From contig BRXU01000037.1 in the NCBI GenBank assembly GCA_030267565.1, positions 779,001 through 843,000 on the forward strand: a DNA stretch of 64,000 nt, given 5' to 3'. Origin of the DNA: Pleodorina starrii (lineage: Eukaryota; Chlorophyta; Chlorophyceae; Chlamydomonadales; Volvocaceae). The position numbers and the translations under genes are program-made. This document shows positions 40,819 through 53,091 of the stretch, piece by piece. The number at the start of each line of letters is the position of its first letter. Position 1 is the first letter of the stretch. The notes beneath the pieces were generated by a model, which did not search any database, was not told the origin of the DNA, and saw nothing but the letters and a program-made list of their open reading frames with translations.

Positions 40819-41750
40819 GGCGGTGCTGCCCCTGCTGCGCCCGTGGGGGTTCTTGGGAGCCGGGGGGCCGCGGGAGTGCGGTTCCTGCGGTGCGGGGTGT
40901 CTTGGGAGGGAGGTGTGTCTTGGGGCCTGCTGTCTTGCGGGGACGCCCCCAGGGTGGGGTCGGTTGTTGTTTGTCTCTGGTGCGCTTCGTGTGGCGCCGT
41001 CCCTGCGGCTTTTGTGGCTCTGGGAGGCGGTTTAGGTGGTGCGGGGTTCTCTTCGGGCGTGCTGTGGTTTTCCTGTTTCCTCTGGTGCTCCCCGGCGGGG
41101 GGGGCTTGTCCGCCCTGGTTCGCTGTGGCGGTTGCCCGGTTTTGTTTGCCGTTCCTGTTGCTGTCGTCCTGGGTGTAGGGTTCGCCCCTTGGCTGTTGAG
41201 GTTGAGCAGGTTGTGGTTGTGTTGTCGCTGTGGTCGCTGTTGGGGCCTTTGCCCGGCCCTGGGGTTTGTCCTCGGTGACGGGCCCTGTTGTTGGTCAGTG
41301 GTGCTGGCCCGGGTGTTGGGCCGTGGTTTTTGCCCTGGTGTTGGGCCGTGGTGTTGGCTCTGGTTTTGGGCCCTGGTGTTGGGCCCTGGTGTTGGGCTGT
41401 GGGGTTGGCCCTGGTGTTGGGCCGTGGTGTTGGCCCTGGTGTTGGGCCCTGGGGTTGGGCCCTGGTGTTGGGCCCTGGTGTTGGTTTCGGTTCCCTCCTC
41501 GGTGTCTTGGAGGAAGGGGCGGCCGTGTGTGCCGCCCGTGCAGCAGTGGCTCCTGGCCTCTTGCTGCCCCCGTCCCTGTCCCTGTCCTGTCTTCGAGTTT
41601 AGGCGTTGCTTGGCTTTTTCTCTCTCCTCGGCTCCTTGCGGTGGTTTCTTGGGCTTCTTGCCAGGTTGTTGTGGCTTGCCGGTCTTGCTCGGCTTGCCCT
41701 TTGGGCTTCGCTTTCCCAGTCCTTGTAACGTCCCTCAAAGAAAAAAAAAA
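40819..41750 (+). mobile_element. 5'-truncated L1-like 3' UTR copy 3
   Basis: Starts at GGCGGTGCTGCCCCTGCTGC (equivalent to about 35603 in copy 1) immediately after the A-tail of copy 2. It contains the 12-bp minisatellite and ends with TGTAA and an A-tail at 41740-41750. It was apparently inserted at the tail of copy 2. Confidence 0.8.
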
Positions 41751-42740
41751 GGTGCCGCCTATGGAAGTGGAGTTGGGGCCCCAGCCCTGGGGGTTGGCGC
41801 CAACCCCGGCCCGGGGGTATGGGGACAGACGCCGGTTCTGCGCATCCTGGATGGTCCGCAACACAGCTGGGAGGCTGTTGGGGCTGTCCGGGGCCTCCAC
41901 CAGCTGGGGTCGGCGCCACCATGCCTGGCCATCAACCATTCCAGGGGAGGTAGGGCTGAGGGCAGCCGAGGCAGGGCTGGGGGCTGGGGGCCCTGATCCC
42001 GCCGTGGAGGGGGTGGGTGGGTCAGTGAGGTGGGCCGCCGGCGGCCGGGGAGCCTGGGCTGGTGCTGGCAGGGGGCCCGGGCTGTCTCCTGCTGCCATCG
42101 CAGCCACCCCCAAGGCAGCCGGCCTCCCGAGGGCCGGGGCCGCTGTTGGTGCGGGCTCGGCGGTTGGGTGAGTGCCGTCCCCTGCTGCTGGTGCGCCGGG
42201 CGCCACCTGTACCGCTGGTGGGGGCCCTGCGGCGGGTGCTGGTGGTTTTTTTTTTGCTCCCGCGGTGGTTCGGCCGCGGGAGCTGCTGGTGAGTCGGTCA
42301 CTGGCGCGTCCCTCATGTTTTTGCCCTGGTGTTGGGCCGTGGTGTTGGCTCTGGTTTTGGGCCCTGGTGTTGGGCCCTGGTGTTGGGCTGTGGGGTTGGC
42401 CCTGGTGTTGGGCCGTGGTGTTGGCCCTGGTGTTGGGCCCTGGGGTTGGGCCCTGGTGTTGGGCCCTGGTGTTGGTTTCGGTTCCCTCCTCGGTGTCTTG
42501 GAGGAAGGGGCGGCCGTGTGTGCCGCCCGTGCAGCAGTGGCTCCTGGCCTCTTGCTGCCCCCGTCCCTGTCCCTGTCCTGTCTTCGAGTTTAGGCGTTGC
42601 TTGGCTTTTTCTCTCTCCTCGGCTCCTTGCGGTGGTTTCTTGGGCTTCTTGCCAGGTTGTTGTGGCTTGCCGGTCTTGCTCGGCTTGCCCTTTGGGCTTC
42701 GCTTTCCCAGTCCTTGTAACGTCCCTCAAAGAAAAAAAAA
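41751..42740. repeat. 990-bp unit, first copy: inverted LINE piece plus 3' UTR end
   Basis: 41751-42316 is read on the minus strand as Pro/Ala-rich sequence ending VLRTIQDAQNRRLSPYPRAG and is probably an upstream part of the L1-like LINE. 42317-42740 is the plus-strand 3' UTR end (minisatellite, TGTAA, A-tail). The whole unit is repeated in tandem at 42741-43730 with very few differences. Confidence 0.75.
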
Positions 42741-43730
42741 GGTGCCGCCTATGGAAGTGGAGTTGGGGCCCCAGCCCTGGGGGTTGGCGCCAACCCCGGC
42801 CCGGGGGTATGGGGACAGACGCCGGTTCTGCGCATCCTGGATGGTCCGCAACACAGCTGGGAGGCTGTTGGGGCTGTCCGGGGCCTCCACCAGCTGGGGT
42901 CGGCGCCACCATGCCTGGCCATCAACCATTCCAGGGGAGGTAGGGCTGAGGGCAGCCGAGGCAGGGCTGGGGGCTGGGGGCCCTGATCCCGCCGTGGAGG
43001 GGGTGGGTGGGTCAGTGAGGTGGGCCGCCGGCGGCCGGGGAGCCTGGGCTGGTGCTGGCAGGGGGCCCGGGCTGTCTCCTGCTGCCATCGCAGCCACCCC
43101 CAAGGCAGCCGGCCTCCCGAGGGCCGGGGCCGCTGTTGGTGCGGGCTCGGCGGTTGGATGAGTGCCGTCCCCTGCTGCTGGTGCGCCGGGCGCCACCTGC
43201 ACCGCTGGTGGGGGCCCTGCGGCGGGTGCTGGTGGTTTTTTTTTTGCTCCCGCGGTGGTTCGGCCGCGGGAGCTGCTGGTGAGTCGGTCACTGGCGCGTC
43301 CCTCATGTTTTTGCCCTGGTGTTGGGCCGTGGTGTTGGCTCTGGTTTTGGGCCCTGGTGTTGGGCCCTGGTGTTGGGCTGTGGGGTTGGCCCTGGTGTTG
43401 GGCCGTGGTGTTGGCCCTGGTGTTGGGCCCTGGGGTTGGGCCCTGGTGTTGGGCCCTGGTGTTGGTTTCGGTTCCCTCCTCGGTGTCTTGGAGGAAGGGG
43501 CGGCCGTGTGTGCCGCCCGTGCAGCAGTGGCTCCTGGCCTCTTGCTGCCCCCGTCCCTGTCCCTGTCCTGTCTGCGAGTTTAGGCGTTGCTTGGCTTTTT
43601 CTCTCTCCTTGGCTCCTTGCGGTGGTTTTTTGGGCTTCTTGCCAGGCTGTTGCGGCTTGCCGGTCTTGCTCGGCTTGCCCGTTGGGCTTCGCTTTCCCAG
43701 TCCTTGTAACGTCCCTCGCAGAAAAAAAAA
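42741..43730. repeat. 990-bp unit, second copy
   Basis: Nearly identical to 41751-42740. Differences cluster near its right end, where CTCGCAG and TCTGCGAG replace CTCAAAG and TCTTCGAG, as in other L1-like copies. Confidence 0.8.
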
Positions 43731-43954
43731 TGTTGAACACGGAGATGCGGACAGTGAGCTGGTCGATAAAGAACGACCGAGGGAGGGAGAGGAGGTGGGG
43801 GTCCGACGTCGGAGCGGCCACGAAGGCGACCAGGTGGGATGAATCAGGCAGGGCGCCTGGCGTACCGGAGCGGGTCATGCCGCCGCCCAGGACTTCCCCC
43901 ACAACCAGGTCCCGCCCTTGGGAGGGGGTAGCTGCCAGGCCTGCGCAGCTAAGC
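43731..43954 (-). mobile_element. Inverted fragment of the L1-like LINE 5' ORF
   Basis: The minus strand reads GRDLVVGEVLGGG, HLVAFVAAPTSDPHLLSLPR and SFFIDQLTVRISVFNI without a stop. The DP-L--LP pattern reminds me of the ORF1-like N-terminal part of algal L1 elements. It abuts forward L1-like sequence at 43955. Confidence 0.5.
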
Positions 43955-45630
43955 ATCTGTCCCGGGTGGCCCCGGTCCCAGCTCCACAGGCACCCGCCGG
44001 GAGCACCCAGGCAGCACAGCAGGTCTCCCCGTCCGGGTCAGCCATCAGCGCCCAGCCCAGCCAGGCAGCAGCTCAGCTGACAGGGCAGCCGGGGCCGTCG
44101 TGAGCGGGGTGTTGGGAGTCGGGGGTCTCGGTGTCTGAGGTTCTTAGGGTGCGAGGGGCTTCGAGGGTGGGGGGAGTGCGGTGCGGGTTGCCTAGGGAGG
44201 GGGGTGCGGTGCGGGACTTGCTGTGGGTGGGGCCGGAGGGGGTCTTGGGGGTCGGGGGAGCTTCGGTGCAGGGTTGGTGTGGTGCAGGCTGCCGTGGGAG
44301 GCAGGTGCGGTTCGCGGGTCGCTGTCTGGAGGGGACGCCCCCTGTGTGGGGTCTGTGGGTGTCTTGTCGCAGGTGCTCTCGTGCTCTGGTCTCCGACCCG
44401 GCGGAGCTCTCTCTGCGGCCTGGAGGGGGTTTTTGGGGGACGGGGGGTCTTGGGAGTGGGGTGCGCGCGGCGCGGGGGGACTGGGGAGGGTTTCGGAGGG
44501 GGTCTGGGGAGGGGCGGGGGGGCTTCGGTGCAGGGTTGGTGTGGTGCAGGCTGCCGTGGGAGGCAGGTGCGGTTCGGGGGTCGCTGTCTGGAGAGGACGC
44601 CCCCAGGGTGGTGTCTGCGGGAGTCTTGTCGCCGGCGCGCTTGTGCCCTGGCTTCCAGCCAGGCGGTACTGCCCCTGCTGCGCCCGTGGGGGTTCTTGGG
44701 AGCCGGGGGGCCGCGGGAGTGCGGTTCCTGTGGTGTGGGGTATCTTGGGAGGGAGGCGTGTCTTGGGGCCTGCTGTCTTGCGGGGACGCCCCCAGGGTGG
44801 GGTCGGTTGTTGTTTGTCTCTGGTGCGCTTCGTGTAGCGCCGTCCCTGCGGCTTTTGTGGCTCTGGGAGGCGGTTTAGGTGGTGCGGGGTTCTCTTCGGG
44901 CGTGCTGTGGTTTTCCTGTTTCCTCTGGTGCTCCCCGGCGGGGGGGGCGTGTCCGCCCTGGTTCGCTGTGGCGGTTGCCCGGCTTTGTTTGCCGTTCCTG
45001 TTGCTGTCGCCCTGGGCGTCGAGTTCGCCCCTTGGCTGTTGAGGTTGTGCAGGTTGTGGTTGTGTTGTCGCTGTGGTCGCTGTTGGGGCCTTTGCCCGGC
45101 CCTGGGGTTTGTCCTCGGTGACGGGCCCTGTTGTTGGTCAGTGGTGCTGGCCCTGGTGTTGGGCCGTGGTTTTTGCCCTGGTGTTGGGCCGTGGTGTTGG
45201 CTCTGGTTTTGGGCCCTGGTGTTGGGCTGTGGGGTTGGCCCTGGTGTTGGGCCGTGGTGTTGGCCCTGGTGTTGGGCTGTGGGGTTGGCCCTGGTGTTGG
45301 GCCGTGGTGTTGGCCCTGGTGTTGGGCCCTGGGGTTGGGCCCTGGTGTTGGGCCCTGGTGTTGGTTTCGTTTCCCTCCTCGGTGTCTTGGAGGAAGGGGC
45401 GGCCGTGTGTGCCGCCCGTGCAGCAGTGGCTCCTGGCCTCTTGCTGCCCCCGTCCCTGTCCCTGTCCTGTCTGCGAGTTTAGGCGTTGCTTGGCTTTTTC
45501 TCTCTCCTCGGCTCCTTGCAGTGGTTTCTTGGGCTTCTTGCCAGGTTGTTGTGGCTTGCCGGTCTTGCTCGGCTTGCCCGTTGGGCTTCGCTTTCCCAGT
45601 CCTTGTAACGTCCCTCGCAGAAAAAAAAAG
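43955..45630 (+). mobile_element. L1-like copy: C-terminal codons, full 3' UTR and A-tail
   Basis: 43955-44103 encodes LSRVAPVPAPQAPAGSTQAA to QLTGQPGPS and TGA (44101-44103). The 3' UTR has two ~262-bp units (about 44262 and 44524), a long 12-bp minisatellite (45145-45365), TGTAA at 45604-45608 and an A-tail at 45621-45629. Confidence 0.8.
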
Positions 45631-45762
45631 CAAGGCCCCAGTGACCCCTTCGAGGGCATAAGTGCCGGGGAGCCCTTTGATGAGGAGCTTGTGGCTGTGC
45701 GGGCGTGCCAGGTTGTAGTATGGCTGCAATGCGACCTCGATGGTCGTCCCCTGGAAATCGAC
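45631..45762 (-). mobile_element. Inverted fragment of the L1-like LINE 5' ORF
   Basis: The minus strand reads VDFQGTTIEVALQPYYNLAR then HKLLIKGLPGTYALEGVTGALL without a stop. The GLP-x-Y-x-GV pattern suggests the ORF1-like region just upstream of the piece at 43731-43954; this is inference. It marks the left edge of the satellite. Confidence 0.45.
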
Positions 45763-45769
45763 CGGTAAC

Positions 45770-45875
45770 GAGGACCGGAGGGTCCGGACCGGAGGGTCCG
45801 GACCGGAGGGTCCGGACCGGAGGGTCCGGACCGGAGGGTCCGGACCGGAGGGTCCGGACCAGAGGGTCCGGAAGG
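45770..45875. repeat. 14-bp tandem repeat at the satellite edge
   Basis: About seven copies of GGACCGGAGGGTCC, a near-palindrome made of the same words (CCGGA, GAGGG) as the neighbouring satellite. It may be a simple seed or a collapsed edge of the array. Confidence 0.85.
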
Positions 45876-48800
45876 CCTTCAGAAGGCACGGAAGGCCCAC
45901 GGGGGGCCCGGAAGCCGTTCTGAGGGCCCGTGAGGGCTTCAAAGGGCCCGGAATTCCGTCGGAGGGACCGGAAGGCAATTGGGCCCGGAATACCGTCGGA
46001 GGGACCGGAAGGCAATTGGGGAGCCCGGATGGCTTTCTGTGGGCTGGAAGCCTTTGGAAGTCCTGGAAGGCGATCAGAGGGCCCGGAAGGCCGTTGAGAG
46101 CCCCAGAACGCCTTTGGAGGGTTCAGAAGGCCTTCAGAAGGTGCGGAAGGCCCACGGGGGGCCCGGAAGCCGTTCTGAGGGATTTCAAAGGGCCCGGAAT
46201 ACCGTCGGAGGGACCGGAAGGCAATAACCCCGGAATACCGTCGGAGGGACCAGAAGGCAATTCGGCCCGGAATACCGTCGGAGGGACCGGAAGGCAATTG
46301 GGCCCGGAATACCGTCGGAGGGACCGGAAGGCAATTGGGGAGCCCGGATGGCTTTCTGTGGGCTGGAAGCCTTTGGAAGTCCTGGAAGGGTATCAGAGGG
46401 CCCGGAAGGCCGTTAAGAGCCCCAGAACGCCTTTGGAGGGTCCGGAAGGCCTTCAGAAGGGACGGAAGGCCCACGGGGGGCCCGGAAGCCGTTCTGAGGG
46501 CCCGTGAGGCCTTCAAAGGGCCCGGAATACCGTCGGAGGGACCGGAAGGCAATTTGGCCGGGAATACCGTCGGAGGGACCAGAAGGCAATTGGGGAGACC
46601 AGATGGCTTTCTGTGGGCTGGAAGCCTTTGGAAGTCCTGGAAGGGTATCAGAGGGCCCGGAAGGCCGTTAAGAGCCCCAGAACGCCTTTGGTGGGTCCGG
46701 AATGCCTTCAGAAGGCACGGAAGGCCCACGGGGGGCCCGGAAGCCGTTATGAGGGATTTCAAAGGGCCCGGAATACCGTCGGAGGGACCGGAAGGCAATT
46801 GGGCCCGGAATACCGTCGGAGGGACCGGAAGGCAATTGGGCCCGGAATACCGTCGGAAGGACCGGAAGGCAATTGAGGAGCCCGGATGGCTTTCTGTGGG
46901 CTGGAAGCCTTTGGAAGTCCTGGAAGGGTATCAGAGGGCCCGGAAGGCCGTTAAGAGCCCCAGAACGCCTTTGGAGGGTCCGGAAGGCCTTCAGAAGGGA
47001 CGGAAGGCCCACGGGGGGCCCGGAAGCCGTTCTGAGGGCCCGTGAGGCCTTCAAAGGGCCCGGAATACCGTCGGAGGGACCGGAAGGCAATTTGGCCGGG
47101 AATACCGTCGGAGGGACCAGAAGGCACTTGGGGAGCCCAGATGGCTTTCTGTGGGCTGGAAGCCTTTGGAAGTCCTGGAAGGGTATCAGAGGGCCCGGAA
47201 GGCCGTTAAGAGCCCCAGAACGCCTTTGGTGGGTCCGGAAGGCCTTCAGAAGGCACGGAAGGCCCACGGGGGGCCCGGAAGCCGTTATGAGGGATTTCAA
47301 AGGGCCCGGAGTACCGTCGGAGGGACCGGAAGACAATTGGGTCCGGAATACCGTCAGAGGGACCGGAAGGCAATTCGGCCCGGAATACGGTCGGAGGGAC
47401 CGGAAGGCAATTGGGCCCGGAATACCGTCGGAGGGACCGGAAGGCAATTGGGCCCGGAATACCATCGGAAGGACCGGAAGGCAATTGGGGAGCCCGGATG
47501 AATTTCTGTGGGCTGGAAGCCTTTGGAAGTCCTGGAAGGGTATCAGAGGGCCCGGAAGGCCGTTGAGAGCTCCAGAACGCCTTTGGAGGATCCGGAAGGC
47601 CTTCAGAAGGCACGGAAGGCCCACGGGGGGCCCGGAAGCCGTTCTGAGGGTCCGTGAGGCCTTCGAAGGGCCCGGAATACCATCGGAGGGACCGGAAGGC
47701 AATTGGGCCCGGAATACCGTCCGAGGGACCGGAAGGCCATTGGGGAGCCCAGATGGCTTTCTGTGGGCTGGAAGCCTTTGGAAGTCCTGGAAGGGTATCA
47801 GAGGGCCCGGAAGGCCGTTAAGAGCCCCAGAACGCCTTTGGAGGGTCCGGAAGGCCTTCAGAAGGCACGGAAGGCCCACGGGGGGCCCGGAAGCCGTTCT
47901 GAGGGCCCGTGAGGCCTTCAAAGGGCCCGGAATACCGTCGGAGGGACCGGAAGGCAATTGGGCCCGGAATACCGTCCGAGGGACCGGAAGGCACTTAGGG
48001 AGCCCGGATGGCATTCTGTGGGCTGGAAGCCTTTGGAAGTCCTGGAAGGGTATCAGAGGGCCCGGAAGGCCGTTGAGAGCTCCAGAACGCCTTTGGAGGG
48101 TCCGGAAGGCCTTCAGAAGGCACGGAAGGCCCACGGGGGGCCCGGAAGCCGTTCTGAGGGCCCGTGAGGCCTTCAAAGGGCCCGGAATACCGTCGGAGGG
48201 ACCGGAAGGCAATTGGGCCCGGAATACCGTCCGAGGGACCGGAAGGCACTTAGGGAGCCCGGATGGCATTCTGTGGGCTGGAAGCCTTTGGAAGTCCTGG
48301 AAGGGTATCAGAGGGCCCGGAAGGCCGTTGAGAGCTCCAGAACGCCTTTGGAGGGTCCGGAAGGCCTTCGGAAGGTGCGGAAGGCCCACGGGGGGCCCGG
48401 AAGCCGTTCTGAGGGCCCGTGAGGCCTTCAAAGGGCCCGGAATTCCGTCGGAGGGACCGGAAGGCAATTGGGCCCGGAATACCGTCCGAGGGACCGGAAG
48501 GCACTTGGGGAGCCCGGATGGCTTTCTGTGGGCTGGAAGCCTTTGGAAGTCCTGGAAGGGTATCAGAGGGCCCGGAAGGCCGTTAAGAGCTCCAGAACGC
48601 CTTTGGAGAGTCCGGAAGGCCTTCGGAAGGTGCGGAAGGCCCACGGGGGGCCCGGAAGCCGTTCTGAGGGCCCGTGAGGCCTTCAAAGGGCCCGGAATTC
48701 CGTCGGAGGGACCGGAAGGCAATTGGGCCCGGAATACCGTCGGAGGGACCGGAAGGCACTTGGGAAGCCCGGATGGCTTTCTGTGGGCTGGAAGCCTTTG

Positions 48801-51800
48801 GAAGTCCTGGAAGGGTATCAGAGGGCCCGGAAGGCCGTTGAGAGCTCCAGAACGCCTTTGGAGGGTCCGGAAGGCCTTCGGAAGGTGCGGAAGGCCCACG
48901 GGGGGCCCGGAAGCCGTTCTGAGGGCCCGTGAGGCCTTCAAAGGGCCCGGAATACCGTCGGAGGGACCGGAAGGCAATTGGGCCCGGAATACCGTCGGAG
49001 GGACCGGAAGGCACTTGGGAAGCCCGGATGGCTTTCTGTGGGCTGGAAGCCAATGGAAGTCCTAGAAGGGTATCAGAGGGCCCGGAAGGCCGTTAAGAGC
49101 CCCAGAACGCCTTTGGAGGGTCTGGAAGGCCTTCAGAAGGCACGGAAGGCCCACGGGGGGCCCGGAAGCCGTTCTGAGGGCCCATGAGGCCTTCAAAGGG
49201 CCCGGAACACCGTCGGAGGGACCGGAAGGCAATTGGGCCCGGAATACCGTCCGAGGGACCGGAAGGCACTTAGGGAGCCCGGATGGCTTTCTGTGGGCTG
49301 GAAGCCTTTGGAAGTCCTGGAAGGGTATCAGAGGGCCCGGAAGGCCGTTGAGAGCCCCAGAATGCCTTTGGAGGGTCCGGAAGGCCTTCAGAAGGCACGG
49401 AAGGCCCACGGGGGGCCCGGAAGCCGTTCTGAGGGCCCGTGAGGCCTTCAAAGGGCCCGGAATACCGTCGGAGGGACCGGAAGGCAATTGGGCCCGGAAT
49501 ACCGTCTGAGGGACCGGAAGGCACTTAGGGAGCCCGGATGGCTTTCTGTGGGCTGGAAGCCTTTGGAAGTCCTGGAAGGGTATCAGAGGGCCCGGAAGGC
49601 CGTTGAGAGCTCCAGAACGCCTTTGGAGGGTCCGGAAGGCCTTCGGAAGGTGCGGAAGGCCCACGGGGGGCCCGGAAGCCGTTCTGAGGGCCCGTGAGGC
49701 CTTCAAAGGGCCCGGAATACCATCGGAGGGACCGGAAGGCAATTGGGCCCGGAATACCGTCCTAGGGACCGGAAGGCCATTGGGGAGCCCGGATGGCTTT
49801 CTGTGGTCAGGAAGCCTTTGGAAGTCCTGGAAGGGTATCAGAGGGCCCGGAAGGCCGTTGAGAGCCCCAGAATGCCTTTGGAGGGTCCGGAAGGCCTTCA
49901 GAAGGCACGGAAGGCCCACGGGGGGCCCGGAAGCCGTTCTGAGGGCCCGTGAGGCCTTCAAAGGGCCCGGAATACCGTCGGAGGGACCGGAAGGCAATTG
50001 GGCCCGGAATACCGTCTGAGGGACCGGAAGGCACTTAGGGAGCCCGGATGGCTTTCTGTGGGCTGGAAGCCTTTGGAAGTCCTGGAAGGGTATCAGAGGG
50101 CCCGGAAGGCCGTTGAGAGCTCCAGAACGCCTTTGGAGGGTCCGGAAGGCCTTCGGAAGGTGCGGAAGGCCCACGGGGGGCCCGGAAGCCGTTCTGAGGG
50201 CCCGTGAGGCCTTCAAAGGGCCCGGAATACCATCGGAGGGACCGGAAGGCAATTGGGCCCGGAATACCGTCCTAGGGACCGGAAGGCCATTGGGGAGCCC
50301 GGATGGCTTTCTGTGGTCAGGAAGCCTTTGGAAGTCCTGGAAGGGTATCAGAGGGCCCGGAAGGCCATTGAGAGCCCCAGAACGCCTTTGGAGGGTCCGG
50401 AAGGCCTTCAGAAGGCACGGAAGGCCCACGGGGGGCCCGGAAGCCGTTCTGAGGGCCCGTGAGGCCTTCAAAGGGCCCGGAATACCGTCGGAGGGACCGG
50501 AAGGCAATTGGGCCCGGAATACCGTCGGAGGGACCAGAAGGCACTTGGGGAGCCCGGATGGCTTTCTGTGGGCTGGAAGCCTTTGGAAGTCCTGGAAGGG
50601 TATCAGAGGGCCCGGAAGGCCGTTGAGAGCTCCAGAACGCCTTTGGAGGGTCCGGAAGGCCTTCGGAAGGTGCGGAAGGCCCACGGGGGGCCCGGAAGCC
50701 GTTCTGAGGGCCCGTGAGGCCTTCAAAGGGCCCGGAATACCGTCGGAGGGACCGGAAGGCAATTGGGCCCGGAATACCGTCCGAGGGACCGGAAGGCACT
50801 TAGGGAGCCCGGATGGCTTTCTGTGGGCTGGAAGCCTTTGGAAGTCCTGGAAGGGTATCAGAGGGCCCGGAAGGCCGTTAAGAGCTCCAGAACGCCTTTG
50901 GAGGGTCCGGAAGGCGTTCAGAAGGCACGGAAGGCCCACGGGGGGCCCGGAAGCCGTTCTGAGGGTCCGTGAGGCCTTCAAAGGGCCCGGAATTCCGTCG
51001 GAGGGACCGGAAGGCAATTGGGCCCGGAATACCGTCGGAGGGACCGGAAGGCACTTGGGAAGCCCGGATGGCTTTCTGTGGTCAGGAAGCCTTTGGAAGT
51101 CCTGGAAGGGTATCAGAGGGCCCGGAAGGCCGTTAAGAGCTCCAGAACGCCTTTGGAGGGTCCGGAAGGCCTTCAGAAGGCACGGAAGGCCCACGGGGGG
51201 CCCGGAAGCCGTTCTGAGGGCCCGTGAGGCCTTCAAAGGGCCCGGAATACCGTCGGAGGGACCGGAAGGCAATTGGGCCCGGAATACCGTCCGAGGGACC
51301 GGAAGGCACTTAGGGAGCCCGGATGGCTTTCTGTGGGCTGGAAGCCTTTGGAAGTCCTGGAAGGGTATCAGAGGGCCCGGAAGGCCGTTGAGAGCCCCAG
51401 AACGCCTTTGGAGGGCCCGGAAGGCCTTCAGAAGGCACGGAAGGCCCACGGGGGGCCCGGAAGCCGTTCTGAGGGCCCGTGAGGCCTTCAAAGGGCCCGG
51501 AATACCATCGGAGGGACCAGAAGGCAATTGGGCCCGGAATACCGTCGGAGGGACCGGAAGGCACTTGGGAAGCCCGGATGGCTTTCTGTGGGCTGGAAGC
51601 CTTTGGAAGTCCTGGAAGGGTATCAGAGGGCCCGGAAGGCCGTTGAGAGCTCCAGAACGCCTTTGGAGGGTCCGGAAGGCCTTCGGAAGGTGCGGAAGGC
51701 CCACGGGGGGCGTGGAAGCCGTTCTGAGGGCCCGTGAGGCCTTCAAAGGGCCCGGAATACCATCGGAGGGACCGGAAGGCAATTGGGCCCGGAATACCGT

Positions 51801-51867
51801 CCTAGGGACCGGAAGGCCATTGGGGAGCCCGGATGGCTTTCTGTGGTCAGGAAGCCTTTGGAAGTCC

Positions 51868-51926
51868 TTTTTTTTCTGCGAGGGACGTTACAAGAACTGG
51901 GAAAGCGAAGCCCAACGGGCAAGCTG
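51868..51926 (-). mobile_element. 59-bp L1-like 3' end fragment in the satellite
   Basis: A T-run, CTGCGAGGGACGTTACAAG and the reverse complement of the L1-like terminal sequence interrupt a satellite unit between GAAGTCC and GGAAGGG. It is an extremely 5'-truncated insertion present once in this form. Confidence 0.78.
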
Positions 51927-52728
51927 GAAGGGTATCAGAGGGCCCGGAAGGCCGTTGAGAGCCCCAGAACGCCTTTGGAGGGTCCGGAAGGCCTTCAGAA
52001 GGCACGGAAGGCCCACGGGGGGCCCGAACCGTTCTGAGGGCCCATGAGGCCTTCAAAGGGCCCGGAATTCCGTCGGAGGGACCGGAAGGCAATTGGGCCC
52101 GGAATACCGTCGGAGGGACCGGAAGGCCATTGGGAAGCCCGGATGGCTTTCTGTGGGCTGGAAGCCTTTGGAAGTCCTGGAAGGGTATCAGAGGGCCCGG
52201 AAGGCCGTTGAGAGCTCCAGAACGCCTTTGGAGGGTCCGGAAGGCCTTCGGAAGGTGCGGAAGGCCCACGAGGGGCCCGGAAGCCGTTCTGAGGGCCCGT
52301 GAGGCCTTCAAAGGGCCCGGAATACCGTCGGAGGGACCGGAAGGCAATTGGGCCCGGATTACCGTCGGAGGGACCGGAAGGCACTTGGGAAGCCCGGATG
52401 GCTTTCTGTGGGCTGGAAGCCTTTGGAAATCCTGGAAGGGTATCAGAGGGCCCGGAAGGCCGTTGAGAGCTCCAGAACGCCTTTGGAGGGTCCGGAAGGC
52501 CTTCGGAAGGTGCAGAAGGCCCACGGGGGGCCCGGAAGCCGTTCTGAGGGCCCGTGAGGCCTTCAAAGGGCCCGGAATACCGTCGGAGGGACCGGAAGGC
52601 AATTGGGCCCGGAATACCGTCGGAGGGACCGGAAGGCACTTGGGAAGCCCGGATGGCTTTCTGTGGGCTGGAAGCCTTTGGAAGTCCTGGAAGGGTATCA
52701 GAGGGCCCGGAAGGCCGTTGAGAGCTCC

Positions 52729-52757
52729 AGAACGCCTTTTTTTTTGAGAACGCCTTT
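52729..52757. mobile_element. T-run insertion with 11-bp duplication in the satellite
   Basis: AGAACGCCTTT, a T-run and G, then AGAACGCCTTT again. The satellite has AGAACGCCTTT once. It looks like a retroposon reduced to its tail with an 11-bp target duplication. The same structure recurs at 56551-56580 and 60076-60104. Confidence 0.7.
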
Positions 52758-53091
52758 GGAGGGTCCGGAAGGCCTTCGGAAGGTGAGGAAGGCCCACGGG
52801 GGGCCCGGAAGCCGTTCTGAGGGGCCGTGAGGCCTTCGAAGGGCCCGGAATACCATCGGAGGGACCGGAAGGCTTGGAGGGACCGGAAGGCAATTCGGCC
52901 CGGAATACCGTCGGAGGGACCGGAAGGCAATTGGGCCCGGGATACCGTCGGAGGGACCGGAAGGCAATTGGGCCCGGAATACCGTCGGAGGGACCGGAAG
53001 GCAATTGGGGAGCCCAGATGGCTTTCTGTGGGCTGGAAGCCTTTGGAAGTCCTGGAAGGCGATCAGAGGGCCCGGAAGGCCGTTGAGAGCC

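Noticed and set aside
35072..45042. Long Trp/Gly/Cys-rich (plus) and Gln/Thr/Pro-rich (minus) frames, up to 668 codons
   Set aside because: They lie in the G-rich 3' UTR and minisatellite of the L1-like LINE, mix different copies and cross A-tails.
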